Translations under genes and position numbers: made by a program
In this document: positions 34,359 to 43,594 of the stretch, piece after piece
Layout: each line of letters begins with the position of its first letter
Position numbering within the stretch: the first letter of the stretch is position 1
The notes under the pieces: generated by a model
Database searches by the model: none
What the model was told of the DNA's origin: nothing
Seen by the model: the letters and a program-made list of their open reading frames with translations, nothing else
DNA from: CAYPAV01 sp964408805
GTDB lineage: Bacteria > Pseudomonadota > Alphaproteobacteria > UBA8366
Length of the DNA stretch: 64,000 nucleotides
Direction: 5' to 3'
Assembly: GCA_964408805.1 (NCBI GenBank)
Contig: CAYPAV010000021.1
Coordinates: 1-64,000, forward strand

Positions 34359-35510
34359 ATGACTCTATGTATCTGGAAATATCGACGAGCGGTCAAAATC
34401 TTGGCCTTGGCGCCTCTCTTGGCCATGGCGGTATCGGGCGACCTCGCGGCACAGAAAAAGCCGACCAAGGTCTCCGTCGACAAGGTCCGCTTGACCGAGG
34501 TCGCGCAAACCTTTCCTGTGATCGGCCGCTTCGTGGCCCGGCAGTCGGGTGTCGTGGCTTCCAGGGTCGGCGGGCCGGTCGACGCCGTGTTGGTCGAGGT
34601 CGGCGACCGGGTGAAGAAGGGGCAGGTCATCGCGCGGCTAGTGCCGGACCGACTGCGGGCGAATCGTGACCTTCTCGCGGTCGAAATTCGCGAAAAACAG
34701 TCGGCGGTGAGGGCGGCAGAGGCCCAGTTAAAACTAACGCTCGGTGAACTGGCGCGGCTCGATGGGTTGCGAAAATCGGCGGCGTTTTCACAGGCACGCT
34801 ATAACGACAAGCGAAACGAGGTCGCCAAGTATCGCGGCGAGCTGGGCGCGGCCGAAGGGGCCGTCGCGCGCGCCCGCGCCAATCTGAAACTGGCATCGAT
34901 CGACCTCTACAATGCCGAAATTCGAACCCCATACGATGCCGTCGTGGTGCGGCGAAGCACGGTGGCGGGCGCCTATCTTTCGGTCGGCGATCCGGTGGTA
35001 TGGCTGGTCAACGATCTCGGTATGGAGATCGAGGCGGACGTGCCCGCCAATCGCCTGGTCGGGCTCGGCATCGGTCGCAAGATCGAGGTTCGCCGCGACG
35101 ATGGGATTCGCTTCGGGGCATCCATTCGCGCCATCGTCCCCTCCGAGAGTGCCGCGACCCGCACCCGGCCCGTGCGTTTTGTCCTGGAATCGGATCCCGA
35201 TCCCGCGGTGCTGCGGGGCTTGGCCGAAAATCAGAGCGTCACCGTTCTCCTGCCCGTGGCGAAGGCGCGGCGCTTGCTGACCGTGCATAAGGATGCGGTG
35301 GTCACCCGCGGGGGTGCCAAGGTCGTCGTCCTGGTCGAGGGCGGCAAGACCAAGTCCCGGAGCGTGCGCGTCGGCGAGGCGGTCGGCGACCGGTTCGCCG
35401 TCGAGTTCGGGTTGAAGGCGGGCGATATCGTCGTGATTCGCGGCAATGAGCGGCTTCGTCCGGGCCAGTCGGTCATCTATGATACGCCGAGTGGAAAACC
35501 CTCGGGCTGA
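34359..35510 (+). CDS. RND efflux periplasmic adaptor (HlyD/MFP family)
   Basis: 383 residues. N-terminal signal segment (VKILALAPLLAMAVSGDLAAQ) without a lipobox, then half-lipoyl motif VGGPVDAVLVEVGDRVKKGQVIARL, a coiled hairpin (about 85-150), second lipoyl half IRTPYDAVVVRRSTVAGAYLSVGD and beta-barrel/MP domains. It links the inner-membrane pump to an outer-membrane channel. ATG 34359 is preferred because it opens the signal peptide, though no clear ribosome site is visible. The pump gene starts 18 bp downstream; no TolC-type gene is nearby. Confidence 0.93.
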   Translation: MTLCIWKYRRAVKILALAPLLAMAVSGDLAAQKKPTKVSVDKVRLTEVAQTFPVIGRFVARQSGVVASRVGGPVDAVLVEVGDRVKKGQVIARLVPDRLRANRDLLAVEIREKQSAVRAAEAQLKLTLGELARLDGLRKSAAFSQARYNDKRNEVAKYRGELGAAEGAVARARANLKLASIDLYNAEIRTPYDAVVVRRSTVAGAYLSVGDPVVWLVNDLGMEIEADVPANRLVGLGIGRKIEVRRDDGIRFGASIRAIVPSESAATRTRPVRFVLESDPDPAVLRGLAENQSVTVLLPVAKARRLLTVHKDAVVTRGGAKVVVLVEGGKTKSRSVRVGEAVGDRFAVEFGLKAGDIVVIRGNERLRPGQSVIYDTPSGKPSG

Positions 35511-35528
35511 CCGAACGGGTGGGATCAC

Positions 35529-38500
35529 ATGAACCTCATCAAATTCGCCATCGACCGACCGACCGCGGTACTCGCGGCGGTCATCATGGCGGTGTTGTTC
35601 GGTTTCGTGGCGCTGAACACGATCCCGATTCAACTGGCACCCGACGTGGCCCGGCCCGTCATCGACATCCAGACCGATTGGCACGGCGCGGCACCCGCGG
35701 AAGTCGAGCGCGAGATCCTCAATCTCCAGGAAGAGCAACTGAAGGGGCTTTCCGGATTGGAGCGGGTCGAGGGGCGCGCCCTTCAAAGTCAGGCCCGCCT
35801 GAAGCTCGAATTCGGCATCGGGACCGATATGGACAAGGCCTTGCTGCTCGTCGCCAACCGGCTCGATGGCGTCACCGGCTATCCCGACGAGGCCGACGAA
35901 CCCCGCCTCAAGGTCGCCGGTCCCGAGGACAACCGGATCGCCTGGTTCCATTTGACCCGGCGCGAGGGAAATACCCGGCCGATCCATCACTTCGGCGATT
36001 TTGCGGACGATATCATCCGCGAGCGCCTGGAGCGTGTGCCCGGCGTCGCCACGGTGAATGTCTATGGCGGCGGGGCCAAGGAAATCCGGGTCATCGTCGA
36101 TCCGGCGAAGATGGCGCGCTACGGTCTCACGGTCCCGGAGGTTCTGGACCGCTTACGGAAGGCGAACATCTCGGTCACCGGCGGCGACGTCGAGGAAGGC
36201 AAACGCCGATACGTCGTCCGGACCGAAGCCGAACTGAACACCTTGGAATCGATCCGCATGGTGGTCCTGCGGACGATCGAGGAGCAGGGGACGAGCCGAG
36301 TCGGTCGTGTTCTTGTCGGCGATATCGGGACCGTCACCTACGGTTACAAGAAACCGACCGCGCGGGTGCGAACCAACGGTCACGCGGCCATCGCCATCAA
36401 TGCAACGCGCGAGGTCGGCGCCAACGTCATCGAAACCATGAAGGGCATTCGGAAGGCCGTCGGCGAGTTGAACGCCGGCGCGATCGCGGATGAGGGCCTT
36501 GAATTTCGCCAGCTCTATGACGAGACCGTCTACATCAACTCGGCGATCGATCTGGTCGTGCAGAATATTTGGATCGGCGGAACGATCGCCATCGTGATCC
36601 TGATGTTGTTCCTGCGCTCGGCCCGGGCGACGCTGGTCATCGGTCTCGCCATTCCGGTTTCGGTGGTCGCCTCCTTCGTCGCCATGGCAATGCTGGGACG
36701 GTCGATCAACGTGGTCTCGCTGGCCGGGATCGCCTTTGCAGTCGGCATGGTCGTCGACGCGGCGATCGTGGTGCTGGAGAATATCTACCGCATGCGCGAG
36801 CAGGGGCGCGAACCCTCCATCGCGGCTCTCCTTGGCGCGAAGCAGGTTTGGGGGGCCATTCTGGTCTCCGCCCTGACGACGGTCATGGTTTTCATTCCGC
36901 TGCTGATCATGGATCTGGAGGTGGGACAGCTGTTCCGCGATATCGCGGTCGCGATCTCGGTCGCCGTACTACTTTCGCTCCTGGTCTCAGTCACCGTCAT
37001 TCCGGCTCTCTCAAGGCGTATGCTGGTCGGCAACGTCAAAGCTCCCGGCGCGGGATTGTCGATCCCAATTGCCGATCATATCGGCCGCGCCTTTACCGCC
37101 GCCGTGGTGGGCCTGGTCCGGCGGGTTGTCGGCAATCGCGCGCTGGCACTTGGGCTGGTCGTGGCGCTGACGGGAATCACCGGAACCGCGACCTGGATCT
37201 ATTTGCCGCCGCTCGAATATCTGCCGGAAGGCAACAGAAACCTGGTGATCAGCGCGGTCTTTCCGCCACCCGGCTACAACCTCAAGACCATGTCCGACAT
37301 GGCCGCCCGGGTCGAGCGCGAGGTCCTGCCCCATCTCGCGGCCGGCGATGAGAAGATGGCGCCGCCCGACGAGCCGCCGAAGCTCAAGTATTTTTTCTAT
37401 GTGGTCTGGCGGAACCAGACCTTCCTGGGGGCCCGCGGCACCGATCCCAGCCGCGCCAAGGACATGATCCCGATCCTGAAAAAGCCGGCGATCAAGGAGC
37501 CGGGTACGTTTGTCTATAGTTATCAGCCGTCGATTTTCGGGCGCGGCATCGGCGGCAGTCGCGCGGTCGACATGGACGTGACCGGCCTTGCCCTGGACGA
37601 TGTCTTCCAGGTCGCCCGCCGGGCGGCGGCGAAGATTTCCCGGATCCTGCCGCGCCGCGAGGGGACGAGTTTCCGGCCGCGACCGAATCTGCAGCTCGGC
37701 GAGCCCGAAATTCGTGTGACGCCTCACCGGGTGCGTCTTGCCGATGCCGGCCTCTCGGCGCGCGATCTGGCGCTGACGATCGACGCCTTCAATGACGGCG
37801 TTCGCGTCGCCGAGGTGACGGAAGGCGGCAGCCAGATCGATCTCGTGCTGATGGGGCCCGAGGACAATGTCGTCGAGACACAGGGAATAGGGAACCTGCC
37901 GGTCGTCACCAAATCGGGGACGATCCTGCCGGTCGGTTCGCTCGCCAAGATCGACGTGACCGCGGGTCCGACCGAGATCCGCCATGTCGAGCGGGCACGC
38001 ACGGTGACCCTGCAGATCCGGCCGGCGGCGAAGATCGCGCTCGGCGATGCGCTCGACATCCTGCAGCGGGACGTGATCGACAAGCTGGTGGCGGAAGGCC
38101 TGCCGCCCGGCGTTCGAATCCGGCTTTCCGGCACCGCCGACAAACTGGTGGCGACGGCGGCCGAGATGCAGTGGGATCTGCTGCTGGCCCTTGCCATCGT
38201 CTATCTGGTGATGGCGGTGCTGTTCGAAAGCTTTTTCTATCCGCTGATCATTATCCTTTCGGTGCCGCTGGCGACCGCGGGCGGGGTGATGGGGCTGACG
38301 CTGCTCAACCTGGTCCACTTTCAGGCGCTCGATATGCTGACCTTGCTGGGGTTCGTCATTCTGATCGGCATCGTGGTCAATAACGCCATCCTGATCGTCC
38401 ACCAGACCCTGCACCACATCCGCGAGGAGGGCATGGATCAGGGGGAGGCGATCATCGAGGCGACGCGAAACCGTATCCGGCCGATCTTCATGTCGACCCT

Positions 38501-38726
38501 GACCAGTGTCGGCGGCATGCTGCCGCTGGTCCTGTTCCCGGGCGCCGGATCGGAGATCTATCGCGGTCTGGGATCGGTTGTCGTCGGCGGGTTGGCGCTC
38601 TCGGCGGTGCTGACGCTGGCCATCGTCCCGCCGCTTCTCAGTATGTTCGTGGGTATGCTGGAAGCGAAGCGGGACGAACGCATGATCGCCAAGGCCGGCG
38701 AGGCCGTGCCCAAGGCGGCGGAATAG
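35529..38726 (+). CDS. RND efflux transporter (AcrB/MexF-like inner-membrane pump)
   Basis: 1065 residues, standard length, with twelve membrane helices in two repeats separated by large periplasmic loops. N-terminus FAIDRPTAVLAAVIMAVLFGFVALNTIPIQLAPDV is typical. Proton-relay helix 4 reads GMVVDAAIVVLENIYR with a single Asp. The second-half counterpart is LLGFVILIGIVVNNAILIVHQ. Operon with the adaptor upstream and probably the FAD oxidoreductase 15 bp downstream. Substrate unknown. Confidence 0.96.
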   Translation: MNLIKFAIDRPTAVLAAVIMAVLFGFVALNTIPIQLAPDVARPVIDIQTDWHGAAPAEVEREILNLQEEQLKGLSGLERVEGRALQSQARLKLEFGIGTDMDKALLLVANRLDGVTGYPDEADEPRLKVAGPEDNRIAWFHLTRREGNTRPIHHFGDFADDIIRERLERVPGVATVNVYGGGAKEIRVIVDPAKMARYGLTVPEVLDRLRKANISVTGGDVEEGKRRYVVRTEAELNTLESIRMVVLRTIEEQGTSRVGRVLVGDIGTVTYGYKKPTARVRTNGHAAIAINATREVGANVIETMKGIRKAVGELNAGAIADEGLEFRQLYDETVYINSAIDLVVQNIWIGGTIAIVILMLFLRSARATLVIGLAIPVSVVASFVAMAMLGRSINVVSLAGIAFAVGMVVDAAIVVLENIYRMREQGREPSIAALLGAKQVWGAILVSALTTVMVFIPLLIMDLEVGQLFRDIAVAISVAVLLSLLVSVTVIPALSRRMLVGNVKAPGAGLSIPIADHIGRAFTAAVVGLVRRVVGNRALALGLVVALTGITGTATWIYLPPLEYLPEGNRNLVISAVFPPPGYNLKTMSDMAARVEREVLPHLAAGDEKMAPPDEPPKLKYFFYVVWRNQTFLGARGTDPSRAKDMIPILKKPAIKEPGTFVYSYQPSIFGRGIGGSRAVDMDVTGLALDDVFQVARRAAAKISRILPRREGTSFRPRPNLQLGEPEIRVTPHRVRLADAGLSARDLALTIDAFNDGVRVAEVTEGGSQIDLVLMGPEDNVVETQGIGNLPVVTKSGTILPVGSLAKIDVTAGPTEIRHVERARTVTLQIRPAAKIALGDALDILQRDVIDKLVAEGLPPGVRIRLSGTADKLVATAAEMQWDLLLALAIVYLVMAVLFESFFYPLIIILSVPLATAGGVMGLTLLNLVHFQALDMLTLLGFVILIGIVVNNAILIVHQTLHHIREEGMDQGEAIIEATRNRIRPIFMSTLTSVGGMLPLVLFPGAGSEIYRGLGSVVVGGLALSAVLTLAIVPPLLSMFVGMLEAKRDERMIAKAGEAVPKAAE

Positions 38727-38741
38727 AACCGAAACCAACCC

Positions 38742-39884
38742 ATGTCATATGATTTCATCGTCATCGGCGGCGGTATTGCGGGGGCCGCGGCCGGCTATGC
38801 GCTGGCGGCGGAGGGCAAGGTCGTCGTCCTCGAGATGGAGGATCAGCCGGGCTATCACAGCACCGGCCGTTCGGCGGCCCAGTATACCGAACTCTACGGC
38901 AACGGCCCGGTTCGGGCCCTCGTGCGCCTCAGCCACGAATTTCTAGATACGCCGCCGCCGGGCTTCACGGAGACGCCGATCCTGACGCCGCGAGGCGCCC
39001 TCTTTGTCGGTACCGAAGAACAACGACCGGCGATCGAGGAGATCCTCGCCCTGGCGGTGGCCGAGAACTGTCCCGCCCGCGAATTGTCGCCCGAGGCGGC
39101 GGCCGCGATCGTTTCGGTGTTGCGACCAGACGACTTCGCAACCGCCGTTCACGAACCTGAATCCATGGATATCGATGTGCATGCGCTACTTGGCGGATAC
39201 CTCCGCCAGTTGCGGGCGCGGGGAGGCGAGTTGGTGACCGGGGCGGAGGTGCGGGAGATGACGCGCCAGGGATCGGCTTGGCGGGTCGAGACGTCCGCCG
39301 GTGCGTTCACCGCGCCCGTTGTCGTCAACGCCGCCGGCGCCTGGGGCGACGTGGTCGCCGAGCGCGCCGGCGTCAATCCGATCGGCCTCGTTCCGAAGCG
39401 GCGCACGGTTATCCTTTTCGATCCGCCGCCCGAAATTGAAATCGCGGATTGGCCGCTCGTCATCGACGCCGACGAGAATTGGTATTTCAAGCCGGATGCG
39501 GGGAAGGTGCTGGCCTCACCGGCCGACGAGACGCCGGTCCCGCCGTCGGACGTGCAGCCGGAGGATATCGACGTGGCGTTGATCGCCGATCGGATCGAAC
39601 GCATGACGACCATGACGGTCGGCCGCATCAGCCATCGCCGCGCGGGGCTTCGAACCTTCACCGGAGACAAGACCCCGGTTGCCGGTTTCGCGCCCGATGC
39701 CGAGGGATTTCTGTGGTTGGTCGGTCAGGGCGGCTATGGGATCGAGACCGCGCCCGCGATGGCCCGTGCGGCGACGGCACTAATCACCTCGAAGGATCTC
39801 CCGGCGGATTTCGCGAAGGTTGGCGTTAAGGCCGAGGATTTGAGTCCGGCGCGGCTCCTCCGGGGCGATCACATTAATTTGTAG
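38742..39884 (+). CDS. FAD-dependent oxidoreductase (DAO/glycine-oxidase family)
   Basis: 380 residues. Dinucleotide-binding N-terminus DFIVIGGGIAGAAAGYALA (GxGxxG) followed by the acidic ribose-binding ending VVVLEMED. Middle segment VVNAAGAWGDVVAERAG and C-terminal FLWLVGQGGYGIETAPA are typical of D-amino-acid-oxidase-type enzymes, which oxidise C-N bonds of amino acids or amines. The GRSAAQYTELYGN segment near residue 43 is common in the family. It lies 15 bp after the efflux pump gene, so it is co-transcribed or simply adjacent. Confidence 0.9.
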   Translation: MSYDFIVIGGGIAGAAAGYALAAEGKVVVLEMEDQPGYHSTGRSAAQYTELYGNGPVRALVRLSHEFLDTPPPGFTETPILTPRGALFVGTEEQRPAIEEILALAVAENCPARELSPEAAAAIVSVLRPDDFATAVHEPESMDIDVHALLGGYLRQLRARGGELVTGAEVREMTRQGSAWRVETSAGAFTAPVVVNAAGAWGDVVAERAGVNPIGLVPKRRTVILFDPPPEIEIADWPLVIDADENWYFKPDAGKVLASPADETPVPPSDVQPEDIDVALIADRIERMTTMTVGRISHRRAGLRTFTGDKTPVAGFAPDAEGFLWLVGQGGYGIETAPAMARAATALITSKDLPADFAKVGVKAEDLSPARLLRGDHINL

Positions 39885-39975
39885 AGACATTCCCGCCAAA
39901 CCAAGTTGAATCCGGCTAACATATAAGCGGGACCTGAATTAAAGCATGCGTTGAGTTGGGGCGGTGGCATAGGGA

Positions 39976-40332
39976 ATGCTACCGAGGCTTGGTATGAATT
40001 CAAACGATCTCTTGCGGAATTCCGGGGCGGCGAGCGCCCTCTTGAAAGCGATGGCGAATGAACGGCGTCTGGTCGTGCTCTGTCATCTGATGAAGGACGA
40101 GAAGTCGGTGGGCGAACTCGAGGGTTTGGTCGGTTTGAGCCAATCGGCCCTTTCGCAGCACCTCGCCCGCCTGCGCCGAAGCGGTATCGTCAAGACCCGC
40201 CGCGCCGCCCAGACGATCTATTACTCCCTGGAGGGGGAGGCGGCCCCGGCGGTCATGTCGCTGCTCGACGACCTCTACCGGGACGTGCCGGATTCCGACG
40301 TCACCGATTTGCCGCGAAACGCGACAGCCTGA
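39976..40332 (+). CDS. ArsR/SmtB-family winged-helix transcriptional regulator
   Basis: 118 residues. ALLKAMANERRLVVLCHLMKDEKSVGELEGLVGLSQSALSQHLARLRRSGIV is the ArsR DNA-binding fold, with recognition helix SQSALSQHLARLR. The metal motif ELCVC at the helix 3 position is absent (SVGELEGL), so it probably senses something other than arsenic or cadmium, such as redox state or sulfide as in BigR/SqrR relatives. ATG 39976 or 39994 may be the start. It follows the oxidoreductase by 91 bp; it could regulate the efflux cluster, which is inference. Confidence 0.9.
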   Translation: MLPRLGMNSNDLLRNSGAASALLKAMANERRLVVLCHLMKDEKSVGELEGLVGLSQSALSQHLARLRRSGIVKTRRAAQTIYYSLEGEAAPAVMSLLDDLYRDVPDSDVTDLPRNATA

Positions 40333-40374
40333 TATTTCAAGAGACCCGGAAACCTCAAGGCCCGTCGATACCGT

Positions 40375-40974
40375 TCAGGATATTGGGTCCACCGCGAACG
40401 GCGATCGCTTCAATACCTCTCCATCGCGATAGATGCAGATTTTTCCAAGCACCATGTCAACCGAATGACCGTCGGATGAGATCGGCAGCTGAATAGCGTC
40501 GAAAGCATAAAGATTCAGATTTTCGTGAACGATATCCGCGCGAACGTATATCGGCATGACTTCGCAAACGCATCGTTGATAAAGGAATAATGCCCCGTCG
40601 TGATAGGGCGGCTCGGATGCGCTGTACACCTCGCGCATGAGCTTGCCGGTATAGTCGCCGCCCATGAAGGCGATGAAATCGGTTCCCATCAACCGGTAGC
40701 GGAAGTCATCGGCATCGATGTCCGCCTCGGCGATGAAGAGCGACCCGAGATGTTCCTTGAGCTCCAGGGGGTCGATGTGCCCACGGTGCGGGATCCGGCC
40801 GTCATGGTGTTTCCCGCGCCAATATTCGACGAACGCGGCGAATTCCGGATGGTCCGACAGATCGGGGTTAGCGGATACCGAAATGTCGCGGACGGCCTCC
40901 GGTGACAGTTTGGTTAGAAATGTCCCTGACGCCATGGGTTCCCGCCGCGGCCGGCTAACTTGAACGAGCTTCAT
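40375..40974 (-). CDS. PAS-domain protein (PAS_5, alphaproteobacterial type)
   Basis: 199 residues. The segment FVEYWRGKHHDGRIPHRGHIDPLELKEHLGSLFIAEAD with DDFRYRLMGTDFIAFMGGDYTGKLMREVY is the PAS_5 signature found widely in Rhodospirillales and Rhizobiales, usually as a stand-alone ligand-binding protein of unknown partner. No kinase, cyclase or DNA-binding part. A second in-frame Met at 40935 (MASGTFLTKL) may be the true start; neither has a clear ribosome site. Tail-to-tail with the ArsR-type gene. Confidence 0.85.
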   Translation of the reverse strand: MKLVQVSRPRREPMASGTFLTKLSPEAVRDISVSANPDLSDHPEFAAFVEYWRGKHHDGRIPHRGHIDPLELKEHLGSLFIAEADIDADDFRYRLMGTDFIAFMGGDYTGKLMREVYSASEPPYHDGALFLYQRCVCEVMPIYVRADIVHENLNLYAFDAIQLPISSDGHSVDMVLGKICIYRDGEVLKRSPFAVDPIS

Positions 40975-41029
40975 GGCCGGCGATCACGCCGCCGCCCGGC
41001 AATTGATCTATCCGATTGATTCCGATTCG

Positions 41030-41575
41030 TTAGGCGAAGGTATCGATGACCTTGCCCAATTCGCGGTCGGCGCGGGGTTCGGTGTTCGCGGTATCTTCGA
41101 CTTCGCGCTTGTCGTCGACGATGCGCGTGAAATCGTCGCTGTCGAGACTGGCATTCGACTGTGCGACTCCGGTTTGCAGCGCCTGCTCTGCGGAGGCGCT
41201 GTCCTGATTTGCGATCTGAACCGCCTGCTGTTGGGCGCGTTGTGCCGCTTCGCTCAAGTTGACCTCGACGGCTGCCGCACTCAACCCCTCGCGCTCCGCG
41301 TTCTGGCCGGCCGCGACCGCTTCCGCCTCTGTGGCTTCCTCGACATCGGCGAGTACCTGATCCTGCTGAACGTCGTCCAGGGAGGTGTCGAGCCGAGGCG
41401 GATTGTCGGAGGGATTCCCGGCACCCCGTTCAGCCTGCTCGATACGGCGATCGCCGGCGTTCTGGCCGTCCTTGTCGGTCTGGAGTTGCTGAGCGGCCTG
41501 CTGCTGTTCCTGCGATTGCAGAGTCGAGCGGGCAAGCTCCGCGGCTAGGGAGCCGGCTCCTGCGATTTCTGTCAT
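41030..41575 (-). CDS. Hypothetical low-complexity Gln/Ala/Glu-rich protein
   Basis: 181 residues, strongly hydrophilic and probably disordered or coiled: SLAAELARSTLQSQEQQQAA at the start, an acidic middle (EEATEAEAVAAGQNAEREG) and LSEAAQRAQQQAVQIANQ. No domain is recognised. The opposite-strand frame over the same bases is arginine- and cysteine-rich and less plausible. A short conserved-looking N-terminus in this style is seen in small proteins near motility genes of alphaproteobacteria, but nothing here supports that role. Confidence 0.55.
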   Translation of the reverse strand: MTEIAGAGSLAAELARSTLQSQEQQQAAQQLQTDKDGQNAGDRRIEQAERGAGNPSDNPPRLDTSLDDVQQDQVLADVEEATEAEAVAAGQNAEREGLSAAAVEVNLSEAAQRAQQQAVQIANQDSASAEQALQTGVAQSNASLDSDDFTRIVDDKREVEDTANTEPRADRELGKVIDTFA

Positions 41576-41694
41576 ATCTACCCCCGCATTCTGCGAGCGT
41601 TAACGGTCAAATTCTGGCACATTGATTTTAGTGTAAAATAGCGTGTGGAGTCAATGTGAGTCCGTAGGGGGCAGAGAATCCCTCTTTTTCGGCT

Positions 41695-42606
41695 TTAATC
41701 CAAGGCTCTGGGGTCGAGGGCGTCCTGCAGGCCGTCGCCGAGGAAATTGAAGGCGATCACGGTGACGAAGATCATCAGGCCGGGCCAGGTCGCGAGCTCG
41801 GGGGACGACCAGATCAGGTCCTGGGCGTTGGTCAGCATGTTGCCCCAACTCGCGACCGGCGGCTGAATGCCAAGACCAAGGAAACTCAACACCGATTCGA
41901 ACAGGATGATATTGCCGACCGACAGCGTCGTCGCCACGATGATCGGCGAGACCGCATTGGGCAGGATATGGGTCAGCATAATCCGGCCTCGGCTCGCTCC
42001 CAAGGCCACCGCGGCGCGCACGAAATCTCGTCGGCGCAGGGCCCGGGTCTCGGCCCGGACGAGCCGCGCCACCGTGGTCCAGCCGACGGCGGAAACGATA
42101 ATCACGATCTGATAGAGGCTGGCCGCCTCGGCATCCGCCACCATCGCAGGGAGGCCGAGCTTCTGGAGGTCAACGGCGGCGAGCACGATCAGGAGCGGCA
42201 GCAGCGGAAGCGCGATCACGCTGTCGGTCAAGCGCATCAAGAGTGCATCGAGCCGGCCGCCGTAATAGCCGGCGACGATCCCGATGAAGGTACCGATGAT
42301 CGCCGCGAAGAGGGCCGCCGCAACGCCGACCGCGAGCGAGACCCGCCCGCCGTGAAGGAGGCGCGCCAGGTGATCGCGGCCGATCTCGTCGGTGCCGAGT
42401 GGATGGGCAATTGAAGGCGGTAACAAGCGCTGGTGCAGGTCGGCGGTGAAGGCGTCGACGCCGAGTGCCGTTTCAATCCAGGGGGCCGCGATGGACAGGA
42501 CCGCAAGGCCGAGGAGCACCAAAAGGCTACCGACAGCCAGCCGATGGCGAAGGAAGCGCCGCCAGGTCCGCGCCGCGATCCCCTGGCTCGTCGCGATCGC
42601 GCTCAT
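41695..42606 (-). CDS. Peptide-type ABC transporter permease, DppC type (second system)
   Basis: 303 residues. Helix 1 GSLLVLLGLAVLSIAAPWI, then HPLGTDEIGRDHLARLLHGG, YYGGRLDALL, coupling loop AVALGASRGRIML and SFLGLGIQPPVASWG, all DppC hallmarks. Its ATG overlaps the stop of the other permease (ATGA), so they are co-translated. Last gene of a three-gene set that lacks ATPase genes. Confidence 0.94.
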   Translation of the reverse strand: MSAIATSQGIAARTWRRFLRHRLAVGSLLVLLGLAVLSIAAPWIETALGVDAFTADLHQRLLPPSIAHPLGTDEIGRDHLARLLHGGRVSLAVGVAAALFAAIIGTFIGIVAGYYGGRLDALLMRLTDSVIALPLLPLLIVLAAVDLQKLGLPAMVADAEAASLYQIVIIVSAVGWTTVARLVRAETRALRRRDFVRAAVALGASRGRIMLTHILPNAVSPIIVATTLSVGNIILFESVLSFLGLGIQPPVASWGNMLTNAQDLIWSSPELATWPGLMIFVTVIAFNFLGDGLQDALDPRALD

Positions 42607-43574
42607 TCCGCCGGTTCCTCGTCCAACAGTCCGACGCGAGGGTCGAGCCAGGCATGGCAGACATCGGCAAGGAAGTTTCCAAGCAGCGTGAACCCGGTGG
42701 CGAACAACAGCCCGACCAGCGCCAGGTTATAGTCGTTGCCCAGAATCGCGTCGTAGATCATCTTCCCCATGCCGCGCCAGCCGAACATGGTCTCGGTGAT
42801 CAGGGCCCCGGAGAAGAGCCCGCCGAAGCTGAGCGCCACCACGGTGACGAGCGGCGTCAGGGCATTGCGAAGCGCGTGGCCGGCGAGAACCCGGCGTTCG
42901 GTCAGGCCCTTGGCGCGAGCGGTGCGGACGTAATCCTGGCGGAGCGTCTGGATCATGCTGGCGCGCATGAAGCGGGTGAACCCGCCGACCGACAGGACGA
43001 CCAGGGTCAGCACCGGAAGGGTCATGTGCCGAGCCCGGTCGACCAGGCCGCCGTCGCCGACTGTCGTCATGCCGCCCGCCGGCAGCCAGCCAAGGGTCAC
43101 CGAGAATAGGATGATCGCCAGCAGGGCGAGCCAGAAGGGCGGCACCGAGATGCCGGCGAAACAGAACATGTTGACCGCGTAATCAAGCCGGGAATAGGGC
43201 TTGCGCGCCGCCAGAATCCCGAGCGGAATGGCAATGGCGAGCGAGAGCAGGAGGGCCACGCCGAGCAACAGCACGGTGTTGAGCAGCCGGGGCAGGAGGA
43301 TTTCAAGCGCCGGCTGGGTATAAACCCTGGAATGCCCGAAATCGCCCGCGAGCGCCGCTTGCAGCCAGTTCCAATAGCGTGTCGCGATCGGCTGATCGAG
43401 CCCATAGAGCGCCTTCAGGCGGACCGCATCGGCCGGTGTCAGACGCGGATCGCCGGCGATCATGAGATCGATCGGGTCGCCCGGCATCAGGCCGATCAAC
43501 CCATAGATGGCGAACGACATCAGAAGCAGGACGGCGAGGCTTTCGGCCAGCCGAATGGCGAGAAAACGCGCCAT
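42603..43574 (-). CDS. Peptide-type ABC transporter permease, DppB type (second system)
   Basis: 323 residues, six helices. FLAIRLAESLAVLLLMSFAIYGLIGLMPGDPID is the usual N-terminal helix followed by the P-G-D-P motif; GHSRVYTQP marks the periplasmic loop; RTARAKGLTERRVLAGHALRNALTP is the ATPase-contacting loop. It follows the binding-protein gene by 20 bp and overlaps the DppC-type gene by 4 bp. Confidence 0.94.
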   Translation of the reverse strand: MARFLAIRLAESLAVLLLMSFAIYGLIGLMPGDPIDLMIAGDPRLTPADAVRLKALYGLDQPIATRYWNWLQAALAGDFGHSRVYTQPALEILLPRLLNTVLLLGVALLLSLAIAIPLGILAARKPYSRLDYAVNMFCFAGISVPPFWLALLAIILFSVTLGWLPAGGMTTVGDGGLVDRARHMTLPVLTLVVLSVGGFTRFMRASMIQTLRQDYVRTARAKGLTERRVLAGHALRNALTPLVTVVALSFGGLFSGALITETMFGWRGMGKMIYDAILGNDYNLALVGLLFATGFTLLGNFLADVCHAWLDPRVGLLDEEPAE

Positions 43575-43594
43575 CTATTCGAGTCTCCCCGGCT

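Noticed and set aside
34193..34630. N-terminal extension of the HDAC-like protein
   Set aside because: It crosses the divergent promoter and the adaptor gene's signal peptide; the HDAC fold begins at 34192 (TILYTHDICEAHDPG).
40973..41548. 191-codon plus-strand frame opposite the low-complexity protein
   Set aside because: No motif and an atypical composition; the minus-strand frame has a consistent hydrophilic composition and an ordinary start, though confidence in it is also limited.
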